From assembly GCF_029531845.1 (NCBI RefSeq), contig NZ_JAMBPV010000005.1, positions 62,001 through 126,000 of the forward strand: 64,000 nucleotides of DNA, in the 5' to 3' direction. The notes below the pieces were generated by a model, which saw only the letters and a program-made list of their open reading frames with translations, was not told where the DNA came from and did no database searches. Every line of letters begins with the position of its first letter. The first letter of the stretch is position 1. Below are positions 25,439-32,224 of the stretch, piece by piece. Position numbers and translations under genes: made by a program. This DNA comes from Staphylococcus equorum (GTDB taxonomy: Bacteria > Bacillota > Bacilli > Staphylococcales > Staphylococcaceae).

Positions 25439-25537
25439 ATGGAAAAAGAACCTAGTAATTTTTTACTTACGATTATTACTATAATCATGTTTTTAGTTTA
25501 CTTATCGCCAATTTTATCGGCTGTTTTCTTTAGTTAA
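25439..25537 (+). CDS. Small hydrophobic peptide (32 aa) on the strand opposite the early operon
   Basis: An ATG at 25439 with GAAAGGTG ten bases upstream opens a 32-residue peptide: a short charged start (MEKEPSN) and a single hydrophobic segment FLLTIITIIMFLVYLSPILS ending AVFFS. A near-consensus promoter precedes it and it is the only plus-strand frame in this part of the early region. The gene around it on the minus strand is empty, so it does not merely shadow another gene. Size and topology resemble type I toxin-like or phage membrane peptides, but I recognise no family. Confidence 0.5.
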   Translation: MEKEPSNFLLTIITIIMFLVYLSPILSAVFFS

Positions 25538-25566
25538 TCTTCTATAGGTTTCAAAATTTCTTCTAT

Positions 25567-25899
25567 TCATTTATCCCCTTTAATCTCCAACTCATCCAAT
25601 TTACGTCTAAAGGCTTTATACGTGCTGCTTTCCGGTTTGCATCCAATGTGTTGTGAGATTTCGGAGAGGAAGTTGTCTTTATTCTTATTTTCTTCACATA
25701 ATTCAATGTTTCTATCTGTTATCATGTTGTGTCTTCTTTTAAATCTTTCGTTATCATCTATCAAATATTTGTTGACATCTTCCAACCTCTCAATCTTCTT
25801 TCGTTGCCAGTCGATAACGTCTATAAGGCGGTTACGTTCTGCAAGCATCTTGTCGTATTGTTTGGATAATGCTTCATAACATTTAACTGTGTTTAGCAT
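25567..25899 (-). CDS. Hypothetical coiled-coil early protein
   Basis: A 110-residue, strongly charged protein that is helical almost throughout. It has heptad-like segments (YEALSKQYDKMLAERNRLIDVIDWQRKKIERLEDVNKYL) and a C-terminal ISQHIGCKPESSTYKAFRRKLDELE. It overlaps the upstream gene by 17 bases. No family or function is recognised. Similar coiled-coil proteins are frequent in staphylococcal phage early regions. Confidence 0.7.
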   Translation of the reverse strand: MLNTVKCYEALSKQYDKMLAERNRLIDVIDWQRKKIERLEDVNKYLIDDNERFKRRHNMITDRNIELCEENKNKDNFLSEISQHIGCKPESSTYKAFRRKLDELEIKGDK

Positions 25900-26092
25900 T
25901 CCTTAACCCCTCCATTAACTTACGATTACTTTTAATATGTTCACGTGGCACTGCTACTATTATGTGCCGCTCTTTTATAGCTATTAAGAATCCGGAAACT
26001 CTATATTTTTTTAACATCCTTGCCACTTCCACAGTGTTCATACCACGTGTGTTTAATTTATATTTAACTTTCATAGTATCGGATAGGATCAT
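25883..26092 (-). CDS. Hypothetical early protein
   Basis: A 69-residue basic protein containing KLNTRGMNTVEVARMLKKYRVSGFLIAIKERHIIVAVPREHIK. The first part could be a small winged or ribbon-helix DNA-binding fold (VEVARMLKKYRV), but this is not diagnostic. It overlaps its upstream neighbour by four bases and downstream neighbour by 17. An internal ATG (MKVKYKL) is an alternative start. Function unknown. Confidence 0.65.
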   Translation of the reverse strand: MILSDTMKVKYKLNTRGMNTVEVARMLKKYRVSGFLIAIKERHIIVAVPREHIKSNRKLMEGLRNAKHS

Positions 26093-26313
26093 ATCGCTAA
26101 CTCTTTCTCTATTTCTGCAATACTTACTTTTTCAGCAACCATTCTATGACTATCTGGATATTTCAAAGCATGGTCTCTACTTTGTTTGCATGATAGATAA
26201 GTTATCGTATCTTCTTTCACGCCTAACATGTCTGCACATTCCTTACGTGTACCATGACAAACAACTTCATCACCTTTATATATCACGTATTCGAATTTAG
26301 CTAGTCGCCCCAT
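26089..26313 (-). CDS. Hypothetical phage protein with helix-turn-helix-like segment
   Basis: A 74-residue protein: FEYVIYKGDEVVCHGTRKECADMLGVKEDTITYLSCKQSRDHA. The pattern of a short beta hairpin followed by ECADMLGVKEDTITYL resembles small phage DNA-binding modules in which a residue pair selects the recognition helix. It lies in a run of tightly overlapping early genes. No specific function can be given. Confidence 0.65.
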   Translation of the reverse strand: MGRLAKFEYVIYKGDEVVCHGTRKECADMLGVKEDTITYLSCKQSRDHALKYPDSHRMVAEKVSIAEIEKELAI

Positions 26314-26500
26314 CGTATCTACTTCCTATCGCTATATCATAAGTATCATCAATAACTTTCGTGTACTCTCCCATTTCAACAACTGCTTGCGGTTCACCAT
26401 CGTTGTATATCAATTCTTTAATCAATCCATATTCTGATAAGGTTTTACCTGGTTTAATAAACCAAACTGTATAGCCGATGTCTAAATCTCTAATTTTCAT
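26297..26500 (-). CDS. Hypothetical early protein
   Basis: A 67-residue acidic protein, probably a small beta-barrel (MKIRDLDIGYTVWFIKPGK…IKELIYNDGEPQAVVEM). It overlaps the next gene by 17 bases and abuts the upstream gene with no gap. The start ATG at 26500 follows AAGGTGGTTAAGTAG, whose TAG is the upstream stop. No recognised family. Confidence 0.65.
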   Translation of the reverse strand: MKIRDLDIGYTVWFIKPGKTLSEYGLIKELIYNDGEPQAVVEMGEYTKVIDDTYDIAIGSRYDGATS

Positions 26501-26881
26501 CTACTTAACCACCTTTACGAATATGTCATTCTCTGATAAATGTTCGAACCACTTACTACTACGCTTAGCGTCCTCTATCATCTGCAGGCGTTCCTGTTCC
26601 TTACGTTGCCTAGCTTCTTCTCGCTCTGCCTTACGTTCAGAACGCTCTCTATCTTCTCTATTCAATCGCTCTACGCCTTGGCTTTGGTCAGACTTTCTAA
26701 TGTAGTCTTTTAACTGTCGTCTACCTTTCTTAGCATGACGCTTAATTGATTTGTAATTGATACCTAGTTGTCTTGCTTCTTTGTAATCTTCCACATCGAC
26801 GAATACATCTTCATTACCATCTACCATCACGAAGCATAGGTTACCTTTGTCATCTTTTGTTCTACTTAAATTGATGTTCAT
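26501..26881 (-). CDS. Hypothetical early protein with charged helical C-terminus
   Basis: A 126-residue protein. The first 60 residues (MNINLSRTKDDKGNLCFVMVDGNEDVFVDVEDYKEARQLG) look like a small folded domain. Residues 65-110 are an Arg/Glu-rich single helix (NREDRERSERKAEREEARQR). It ends SSKWFEHLSENDIFVKVVK. It probably binds nucleic acid or another phage protein through the charged helix. I do not recognise a named function. Confidence 0.65.
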   Translation of the reverse strand: MNINLSRTKDDKGNLCFVMVDGNEDVFVDVEDYKEARQLGINYKSIKRHAKKGRRQLKDYIRKSDQSQGVERLNREDRERSERKAEREEARQRKEQERLQMIEDAKRSSKWFEHLSENDIFVKVVK

Positions 26882-26988
26882 TAGTCGTCCTCCTTAAATA
26901 AAGAAATGATGTTGTAATACAAGCCAATAACTTCGCCCACTAATCTAATAGCCATACCTGTTAAAATAATTTTTTCGTATAATTTCAT
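26881..26988 (-). CDS. Small amphipathic/membrane early protein (35 aa)
   Basis: A 35-residue frame from ATG 26988 (preceded by GGGGGACGAGAGA) to a TAA that overlaps the next ATG (TAATG). The product MKLYEKIILTGMAIRLVGEV and IGLYYNIISLFKEDD is largely hydrophobic and could sit in or on the membrane. The tight stop-start overlap with the next gene supports real translation. No function known. Confidence 0.5.
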   Translation of the reverse strand: MKLYEKIILTGMAIRLVGEVIGLYYNIISLFKEDD

Positions 26989-27000
26989 TCTCTCGTCCCC

Positions 27001-27195
27001 CTAGAATCCTCTATCTATAATTGTTGGTTCTTCAAATCTAATCACTTTAGCGTCAGTGTATTCATCTTCCTTAGTCGGCATTTCATTGTAGACACGTTCC
27101 TCTATATCACAATCTTCATCATTAGCATTAGCCGGAAAAGCAAATGACTTTTCGTATGTCACGTTGTATCTAATCTTGATCATTTCTTCATTCAT
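27001..27195 (-). CDS. Hypothetical acidic early protein (64 aa)
   Basis: A 64-residue acidic protein (MNEEMIKIRYNVTYEKSFAFPANANDEDCDIEERVYNEM…) ending IRFEEPTIIDRGF. I chose the ATG at 27195 because AAGGTGATTCCG precedes it. It overlaps the end of rusA by eight bases. Comparable small proteins follow rusA in other staphylococcal phages. Function unknown. Confidence 0.6.
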   Translation of the reverse strand: MNEEMIKIRYNVTYEKSFAFPANANDEDCDIEERVYNEMPTKEDEYTDAKVIRFEEPTIIDRGF

Positions 27196-27598
27196 CGGAA
27201 TCACCTTCTATATCTAAATGCATGATTATCTTTGGTTCCTCTGCATACTTCTTGAAACTTGTAATCTCTACTATTTGATTATCGTCATTCCATAAATGAC
27301 CATTAGCAGAATCTAATACTGTTTTGATTAAGTTGTCTATATCTGGTTTAGTACGTTTATACTGTCCAACCATCGCTACATGTTTCTTCTTACTCCATGA
27401 CTTCAGCAAGGGGAAATGAAACTCTATTGTTAGCTTGATTGGTTTATCTATCATCAACATTGGCATTTGCCACTGTAAGTCTTTTTTATGGTCTGTATAC
27501 TTCTTAGGCATGTAAGTCTGTACACACTTGCCAGCGTTCCTAAATCGTGGTCTAGGTGATGACATAGGCGCATCAACTTTCAATTCAATTGTTTCCAT
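27188..27598 (-). CDS. rusA: RusA-family Holliday junction resolvase
   Basis: A 136-residue endonuclease that resolves four-way junctions made during phage replication and recombination. The fold marks are PMSSPRPRFRN near the start, LTIEFHFPLLKSWSKKK, and the catalytic core RTKPDIDNLIKTVLDSANG followed by WNDDNQIVEITSFKKYA, with the conserved aspartates that bind Mg. I set the start at ATG 27598, which has AGGAGTGAAGAC upstream, rather than a longer in-frame alternative without a good site. It lies among replication genes. Confidence 0.9.
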   Translation of the reverse strand: METIELKVDAPMSSPRPRFRNAGKCVQTYMPKKYTDHKKDLQWQMPMLMIDKPIKLTIEFHFPLLKSWSKKKHVAMVGQYKRTKPDIDNLIKTVLDSANGHLWNDDNQIVEITSFKKYAEEPKIIMHLDIEGDSDE

Positions 27599-27646
27599 GT
27601 CTTCACTCCTGTATGAAATCAAATATGCTTGTTTGATCTACTATAG

Positions 27647-27820
27647 TTAAATTGAAATGTTTTTTATTTTTTCTAATCTATTATCTGTAACGATGAATTC
27701 ATCTAATCCGTATCGTTTATATAATCCGAATAACCTATTTCTTTTATTATTAAGTGGTATAACAGAACCAACCACTTTACCTGTACTATCTTTCAAATCA
27801 TATTCAGTGCTTAATCCCAA
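27647..27820 (-). CDS. Hypothetical early protein from a TTG start (57 aa)
   Basis: Begins at TTG 27820 directly after the stop of the preceding gene, with GGAGGTAAGGTAA as ribosome-binding region. The 57-residue product (MGLSTEYDLKDSTGKVVGSV…LFGLYKRYGLDEFIVTDNRLE) looks like a small folded protein. The strong Shine-Dalgarno sequence and zero-gap position support translation despite the TTG. No recognised family. Confidence 0.55.
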   Translation of the reverse strand: MGLSTEYDLKDSTGKVVGSVIPLNNKRNRLFGLYKRYGLDEFIVTDNRLEKIKNISI

Positions 27821-27982
27821 TTACCTTACCTCCACAATAGCCACTCGTCTTTGGCGTTCATTCAACTTTTGGATAAATAGGTTGTACAATGTGTTATTGT
27901 CTCCTTGCGACGCTTCTATAAGTTTCTGAGCATATATATCGGAACACTCAAGTTTTTGTTTAATAAAATTCTTAGTTATCAA
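27821..27982 (-). CDS. Hypothetical early protein from a TTG start (53 aa)
   Basis: Begins at TTG 27982, overlapping the dnaC-like stop by four bases (TTGA), with AGAGGT upstream. The 53-residue product (ITKNFIKQKLECSDIYAQKL…NTLYNLFIQKLNERQRR) resembles a short helical protein found after the helicase loader in other staphylococcal phages. Function unknown. Translational coupling to the loader is likely. Confidence 0.65.
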   Translation of the reverse strand: MITKNFIKQKLECSDIYAQKLIEASQGDNNTLYNLFIQKLNERQRRVAIVEVR

Positions 27983-28764
27983 AATTTGATACCTCTCATT
28001 CGATAATCAGCACCGTTCATTTTGATTAATGTTGTGTTAGACATCATTCGGCTAAATATACGTTGTGCGTCTTTATTCTTGCTTAGTTCCTGTGCATTTA
28101 AATTAGTAGTGTATATGTTATGTTTGCCAACTCTTGATTCAATTAGTTCAAACATCTTACCTGTAGCAAATTCATTCATGTTAATTCCGAAATCATCGAA
28201 CGCCATTAAATCTACTTCGCTAATAATTCTGTTTAAGTCTTGTTCGGTTAGATTAGTATTTTTGTTATAAGTTCCTTTGATAGTTGATATTAATTGTGGA
28301 ATGTTCATGTAAAGGACTGAATATCCTTTTTCTCTAATACCTTTTACAACTGACATAGATAGGTGTGACTTACCTGTACCAAATGAACCTTGCAACAATA
28401 ACGACTGTTTGTTATCAAGTGTGAAGTTCTCTACATATCTTTCACATAATGCTTTAGCTCTTGTTAATTCTTCATTAGTAGCTTTATAGTTATCAAAGGT
28501 ACATTGTGATAGATCATCATTGACAATTGATTTCTTGAATATACTATTCGCTTTAGCTGATTTGTTACGCTTATCAAACTCTGCTTTCTGTTGTTTAGCT
28601 AGAGCAATCATTTCGCAGTCACAACCATCTTTAACTATTTGGCCATTATCAAATTCATAGTAATCATAAGTACGTCCACACTTTTCACATTTCAAGTCAT
28701 TCTCTTGTTTAACTATATTGTTTTTAAATCCTACTTTACTTGCGATATTCTCAAAGGGATTCAT
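27979..28764 (-). CDS. DnaC/IstB-like helicase loader ATPase
   Basis: A 261-residue AAA+ protein that loads the replicative helicase on the phage origin. An N-terminal zinc-finger-like set (CEKCG at 26-29, CDC at 48-50) is followed by the ATPase: Walker A GSFGTGKS at 126-133, Walker B LMAFDDFG near 185, and sensor segment YTTNLNAQEL. The C-terminus has the arginine-rich RIFSRMMSNT. It follows the replication initiator gene, giving the usual initiator-loader pair. Confidence 0.92.
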   Translation of the reverse strand: MNPFENIASKVGFKNNIVKQENDLKCEKCGRTYDYYEFDNGQIVKDGCDCEMIALAKQQKAEFDKRNKSAKANSIFKKSIVNDDLSQCTFDNYKATNEELTRAKALCERYVENFTLDNKQSLLLQGSFGTGKSHLSMSVVKGIREKGYSVLYMNIPQLISTIKGTYNKNTNLTEQDLNRIISEVDLMAFDDFGINMNEFATGKMFELIESRVGKHNIYTTNLNAQELSKNKDAQRIFSRMMSNTTLIKMNGADYRMRGIKF

Positions 28765-28775
28765 TTACTCACGCC

Positions 28776-29561
28776 CTAAAATAGATTTGCATAAGGGTTA
28801 TCATCTGATTCCTTATTGCTTACTTGTTGGTTAAGGTAGCCTTCAAACTTATTGCCGAATAGTGTTTCTGGCCTTAAGAACTTCTCCATGTCTGTTCCTT
28901 TCCATTCAGCTACTTTGTTATCAATCACCTTCTTGAAATCATCTTCAGTAAATCCTTCATTACATCTAGCCTTAATAACAGTTTGTGTTTTGTTAGTTGT
29001 AGGTTTGTAATGCTTACCAGTTTTATTATTTAGATATTCAATTACTGATTGATATGGATGCATAGTCGATTTGCTCGACAATGTATTTCTCTTTTCTAGT
29101 TCTAATTCTTCTTCTAGTTCTAGTTCTATATCTGTTGCGTGACCGTCACGTGACTTCACGTGACTATCGGGTAATGTCTTTTGTTTTTCTCTTTGTTTTT
29201 GTTTACGCAACCTATTTTGTTCTCTTATTTTATCTAGACCTTCAATATTTTGGTGTTTCTCCCAGTTAGATATTTTGATTACGCCTTGAACAATTTCTGT
29301 CATACCTAGCGTTTCAAATGTTTGTAATGCTAATCTGATTGAATTAAGTGGTCTGTTAAATTCATTTGCTAACATTTCTTCGTTGTAAGGTAAGTTTTCC
29401 GATAGCATGATGTAACCTTGTTCGTTATACTTACCAGCTAAAGTTAGCAACTTAACCCAAATAGTTATGATCGTATCTCTTTCGGGTAATGCCTCGATAT
29501 ATTTGATTTTGCTATCATCAAACATACCGACTTTCAACTTGATCCATGATACTTCACCCAT
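28776..29561 (-). CDS. Phage replication initiator (replisome organizer)
   Basis: A 261-residue origin-binding protein. Residues 1-115 match the phage replisome organizer N-terminal winged-helix domain (WIKLKVGMFDDSKIKYIEALPERDTIITIWVKLL). Residues 120-155 are a charged linker (RKQKQREKQK…LELEEELELE). Residues 165-245 carry the conserved phage C-terminal domain (VIEYLNNKTGKHYKPT…GFTEDDFKKVIDNKVAEWKGTDMEKFLRPETLFG). Repeated palindromes inside the gene (29145-29163) may be the origin it binds. Confidence 0.9.
   Translation of the reverse strand: MGEVSWIKLKVGMFDDSKIKYIEALPERDTIITIWVKLLTLAGKYNEQGYIMLSENLPYNEEMLANEFNRPLNSIRLALQTFETLGMTEIVQGVIKISNWEKHQNIEGLDKIREQNRLRKQKQREKQKTLPDSHVKSRDGHATDIELELEEELELEKRNTLSSKSTMHPYQSVIEYLNNKTGKHYKPTTNKTQTVIKARCNEGFTEDDFKKVIDNKVAEWKGTDMEKFLRPETLFGNKFEGYLNQQVSNKESDDNPYANLF
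29145..29163. other. Candidate replication origin repeats inside the initiator gene
   Basis: Two adjacent copies of a palindromic unit: GTCACGTGAC at 29145-29154 and TCACGTGA at 29156-29163. They lie in the linker-coding part of the initiator gene, where many related phages keep their origin. Binding by the initiator is an inference. Confidence 0.35.
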
Positions 29562-29573
29562 TTAAATCACTCC

Positions 29574-29954
29574 TTAAAACGGTAATTCTGATTCAATATC
29601 TTTTGAACCGTTAGCAAAGGGATTATCCTGTTTGCCTTGATTACCAGATGATTTAGTATCTAAAAATTCAATTCTGTTAGCATTGAAAACTACACGTTCG
29701 CGATTGTTGCCTTCTTTATCAGTAAAAGTATTTTGTCTAGCTGAACCTTCAACTAGTATTTTCGAACCTTTTCCGCAGTATTCAGTTAATAAGTCTGCCG
29801 TTCTATTCCACGCTTCAATATGAAAGAAGCTTGTATCGTCACGTTTAAAGGGATTATCCACCGCTAACGAGAAGTGAGTAACTTTGTTTTGTCCTACTTC
29901 TTTAATTTCTAAATCTTTCGTAATACGTCCTGTATATATGATTGAGTTTGTCAT
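29574..29954 (-). CDS. ssb: Single-stranded DNA-binding protein
   Basis: A 126-residue SSB with the OB-fold marks NSIIYTGRITKDLEIKEVGQNKVTHFSLAVDNPFKR, FFHIEAWNRTADLLTEYCGKGSKILVEGSARQNTF and VFNANRIEFLD. It has a short low-complexity linker and the acidic tip DIESELPF that recruits partner proteins. It overlaps the recombinase gene by one base, and lies before the initiator, forming a replication-recombination module. Confidence 0.95.
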   Translation of the reverse strand: MTNSIIYTGRITKDLEIKEVGQNKVTHFSLAVDNPFKRDDTSFFHIEAWNRTADLLTEYCGKGSKILVEGSARQNTFTDKEGNNRERVVFNANRIEFLDTKSSGNQGKQDNPFANGSKDIESELPF

Positions 29955-30571
29955 TATTTATCATCCTTTTTGTTGTAATATTTGATTCCGTTATCTAATC
30001 TGACAAGTGCTTCTTCAGCATCCTGTGTTGAAATTTTGTCTGGTATGTTCATCTTCTTTTTTAGTTGTGATTCGCTTATCTTCATCAGTGGTGCAAGTTG
30101 TTTTACTTTGTCGTTCACTTGTTTTATTTCATCTTCAGATGCAGATACAAATGGCTGTTCTGGCATATCCTCACCGTTATAGATGTAGAGACCTAAACCG
30201 TGTAGTGCTGCAGCTTTAACAAAACAACGCTTATGTGCTTTATTGATATCAAATGTAGTTGCTTGCCCTTTGGCTAGTGACTTGTTTTTAAAATCTAATA
30301 CTGGCAACCACTCTGATTCAGTTACACCCTTTACTGTTATAGATACTTGGACAAAATAACCTTCTGGTGTCGTTAAATATGGTACAAATATTTGTTCGTT
30401 CGAAATATCTGAGTGTGGAAATTCGTGTATCTTAATTTGATAATCAGGGTCTATTTTCTTCAACTGTTCATGTGCATGTGTCCACGCTAAATAATTAAAG
30501 TTGTTCTTTTTCTCTACATGATCACTTACATTTATTGCGTTTAACTGGTGGAATAATGTTTGTTCAGTCAT
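29954..30571 (-). CDS. DUF1071/Sak-type single-strand annealing protein
   Basis: A 205-residue putative recombinase. LFHQLNAINVSDHVEKKNNFNYLAWTHAHEQLKKIDPDY and LDFKNKSLAKGQATTFDINKAHKRCFVKAAALHGLGLYIYNGEDMP are hallmark segments of the DUF1071 family, a Sak group of phage annealases. The C-terminal 60 residues are charged and probably contact SSB, whose gene is next. It would promote annealing during phage recombination. It overlaps the upstream gene by eight bases. Confidence 0.85.
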   Translation of the reverse strand: MTEQTLFHQLNAINVSDHVEKKNNFNYLAWTHAHEQLKKIDPDYQIKIHEFPHSDISNEQIFVPYLTTPEGYFVQVSITVKGVTESEWLPVLDFKNKSLAKGQATTFDINKAHKRCFVKAAALHGLGLYIYNGEDMPEQPFVSASEDEIKQVNDKVKQLAPLMKISESQLKKKMNIPDKISTQDAEEALVRLDNGIKYYNKKDDK

Positions 30572-30878
30572 TGTCTACCTCCCGTAATTCTTCAATACTG
30601 AATGTATTGTAAAAAGTGGTTGTTACTGTTGTTTCTTTATCTATTAGGTGGTCCTGCCAATCGACATTTATCTCTTCAAGACCAGTCAAACGTCGAGCAT
30701 TTCTCCTTTGGATGTTATAAGTAGCATCTTCTGGATGATTTGGCTTATTCGTTATATAGCGCTGTTTACCTTCTTTTTCTTTAATAAGGTAAGCGACAGT
30801 TTCATTCTTATGTCCTTTCGCCATTTGACGAAACACCTCTATTCCGTGTATATTTAAGTTGTGTATTTTACTAATCAT
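30564..30878 (-). CDS. Hypothetical early protein upstream of the annealase
   Basis: A 104-residue polar protein: IHGIEVFRQMAKGHKNETVAYLIKEKEGKQRYITNKPNHPEDATYNIQRRNARRLTGLEEI. It precedes the annealase gene with overlap, and similar-sized unknown genes sit here in staphylococcal phages. No catalytic motif is visible. The ATG at 30878 follows AGTCAGGA. Function unknown. Confidence 0.65.
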   Translation of the reverse strand: MISKIHNLNIHGIEVFRQMAKGHKNETVAYLIKEKEGKQRYITNKPNHPEDATYNIQRRNARRLTGLEEINVDWQDHLIDKETTVTTTFYNTFSIEELREVDND

Positions 30879-30887
30879 TCCTGACTG

Positions 30888-31073
30888 TTACTTGCTGGTA
30901 CAAGTTTCAGTCTTTTTTTCTATCTTTAAATAGTTAATCCAACTGTCCCAAGCCATGTAGCTTAAGCAAACGGCTACCCAGTAGATTAGAAACAAGTGGA
31001 TAAAGTCTTTAGTGAATATCAAAGCTATGAAGAATACTACTACTGCTGTTGATAATGCTAGTAAACCTCTCAT
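30888..31073 (-). CDS. Small two-helix membrane protein
   Basis: A 61-residue protein with two hydrophobic segments, residues 2-20 (LLALSTAVVVFFIALIF) and 25-42 (IHLFLIYWVAVCLSYMA), and a charged C-terminus (EKKTETCTSK). It lies in the early operon between the DUF771 gene and the gene before the annealase. Function unknown. The start could be the ATG at 31073, with AGAGGTGTT upstream. Confidence 0.65.
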   Translation of the reverse strand: MRGLLALSTAVVVFFIALIFTKDFIHLFLIYWVAVCLSYMAWDSWINYLKIEKKTETCTSK

Positions 31074-31086
31074 TGTTTAACACCTC

Positions 31087-31296
31087 TTATAAATTTGTTT
31101 CTTTAATAAAAATCTTTTGTTCTATAAAATCAATAGCTGGTCTTACTTTGATGTAACGTTTGTTTCCTTTTCCAAATCGATACATACATGCTTCTTGAAA
31201 CTCTTTATTCGGGAAAACTTTCTCCTCTAGATCATCTTTCGAAACCCCACTTACTTTTACGAATTCTTTTGCGTCTGCAAATCCGATATATTCCAT
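31087..31296 (-). CDS. DUF771 family early protein
   Basis: A 69-residue protein (YIGFADAKEFVKVSGVSKDDLEEKVFPNKEFQEACMYRFGKGNKRYIKVRPAIDFIE) matching the DUF771 family of staphylococcal phages. These are short excisionase-like proteins encoded near the antirepressor. A helix-turn-helix-like start suggests DNA binding, unproven. The ATG at 31296 has AAAGGAGCAGATTTAA upstream. Confidence 0.75.
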   Translation of the reverse strand: MEYIGFADAKEFVKVSGVSKDDLEEKVFPNKEFQEACMYRFGKGNKRYIKVRPAIDFIEQKIFIKETNL

Positions 31297-31322
31297 TTAA
31301 ATCTGCTCCTTTCTGGTATAAT
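31291..31322 (+). promoter_or_regulatory. Extended -10 promoter for the plus-strand accessory gene
   Basis: TGGTATAAT (extended -10, hexamer at 31317-31322) lies 24 bases upstream of the ribosome-binding site of the plus-strand gene. A poor -35 match (TTCCAT) sits near 31291. Confidence 0.55.
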
Positions 31323-31354
31323 TTATTTATCTGTGTGCAAAGGGGGTGTTTAAT

Positions 31355-32026
31355 GTGCAAAATTCTGCTATTAATGCTGCGATAAAAGCTCGTAAAGATT
31401 TAATGGAACAGATAGAATATATAAGCTCTATTCCTAATGAAACTATTCGTTCAATAGCTCAGACTGCATCACTTACAACAAATCTAAATTCTTCGATAAA
31501 ATCATCTTTGTTGAAAGCTGGTCATGTAAATGTCATTAATTTGAACACTAATGAATTAATTGCTTTAACCAGAAATTCATCATCTAATTTAGGTATTTCT
31601 CAGATAACGAATTCTTTGAATTTTCAAAGGAATTTATTTTCTGAAGAAGCAATAAAATCTTTCAAGGAAATTTATAGGTTTAATGATGATATAGTGTCTC
31701 AAGCGCAACAAACCATTAGAGACCTTTATGTCAATCCAACTGCTGTTTCTACTTTGATTGAAGCCATCAATTCGACCTATCAAATAAATGAAAATAATAC
31801 TTATAATAGATACGATGAATTTATCTGTGCTTTCAAAAATGATTATCCACATCCTTTCAAAACAGTAATAAAGTGGTCGAGCAGTACTATTGCAAGTGCT
31901 GATATAGGAAACTTTGCAATAAACTATATAAACAATAATGATTTATATGTTCAAAATTCATTGATATTTGCCATAGTGTGCTTAATTAGTTTTCTATCGA
32001 CTTATTATCCTTACTCTAAAAAGTAA
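31355..32026 (+). CDS. Unknown membrane-anchored accessory protein (moron candidate)
   Basis: A 223-residue protein encoded against the direction of the surrounding early operon. I place the start at GTG 31355, eight bases after AAAGGGGG; an earlier GTG would lie within that site. Residues 1-165 are helical, Ser/Asn/Ile-rich and free of Cys apart from one position. Near the C-terminus a hydrophobic segment (SLIFAIVCLISFLSTYYP) is followed by YSKK, a tail-anchor-like arrangement. It has its own promoter and ends head-to-head with the next minus gene. This fits a lysogen-expressed accessory gene, possibly for exclusion of other phages, but no family is recognised. Confidence 0.75.
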   Translation: MQNSAINAAIKARKDLMEQIEYISSIPNETIRSIAQTASLTTNLNSSIKSSLLKAGHVNVINLNTNELIALTRNSSSNLGISQITNSLNFQRNLFSEEAIKSFKEIYRFNDDIVSQAQQTIRDLYVNPTAVSTLIEAINSTYQINENNTYNRYDEFICAFKNDYPHPFKTVIKWSSSTIASADIGNFAINYINNNDLYVQNSLIFAIVCLISFLSTYYPYSKK

Positions 32027-32030
32027 ATGA

Positions 32031-32213
32031 TTAGCATAGTTCAACTTTAGAACCATCTTTTTCATCAATAATTGTTCTAATGCCGTGACTACTAGTTTTT
32101 AAATGATATGAATCTAAATCTCTAATATGAAGTTTAGTTTTCCCAACACCCTTAATCTCTTCCGCCAAGTTGACAATTAGGAGTGTTATTTTTAATGCTT
32201 GTTTTAAGTTCAT
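32031..32213 (-). CDS. Hypothetical early protein (60 aa)
   Basis: A 60-residue protein (MNLKQALKITLLIVNLAEEIKGVGKTKLHIRDLDSYHLKTSSHG…) with an amphipathic N-terminal helix and a small beta part. It follows the antirepressor gene by 11 bases, with AGGAGGAAACGGA upstream of its ATG. It ends four bases from the convergent plus-strand gene. Function unknown. Confidence 0.6.
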   Translation of the reverse strand: MNLKQALKITLLIVNLAEEIKGVGKTKLHIRDLDSYHLKTSSHGIRTIIDEKDGSKVELC

Positions 32214-32224
32214 TCCGTTTCCTC

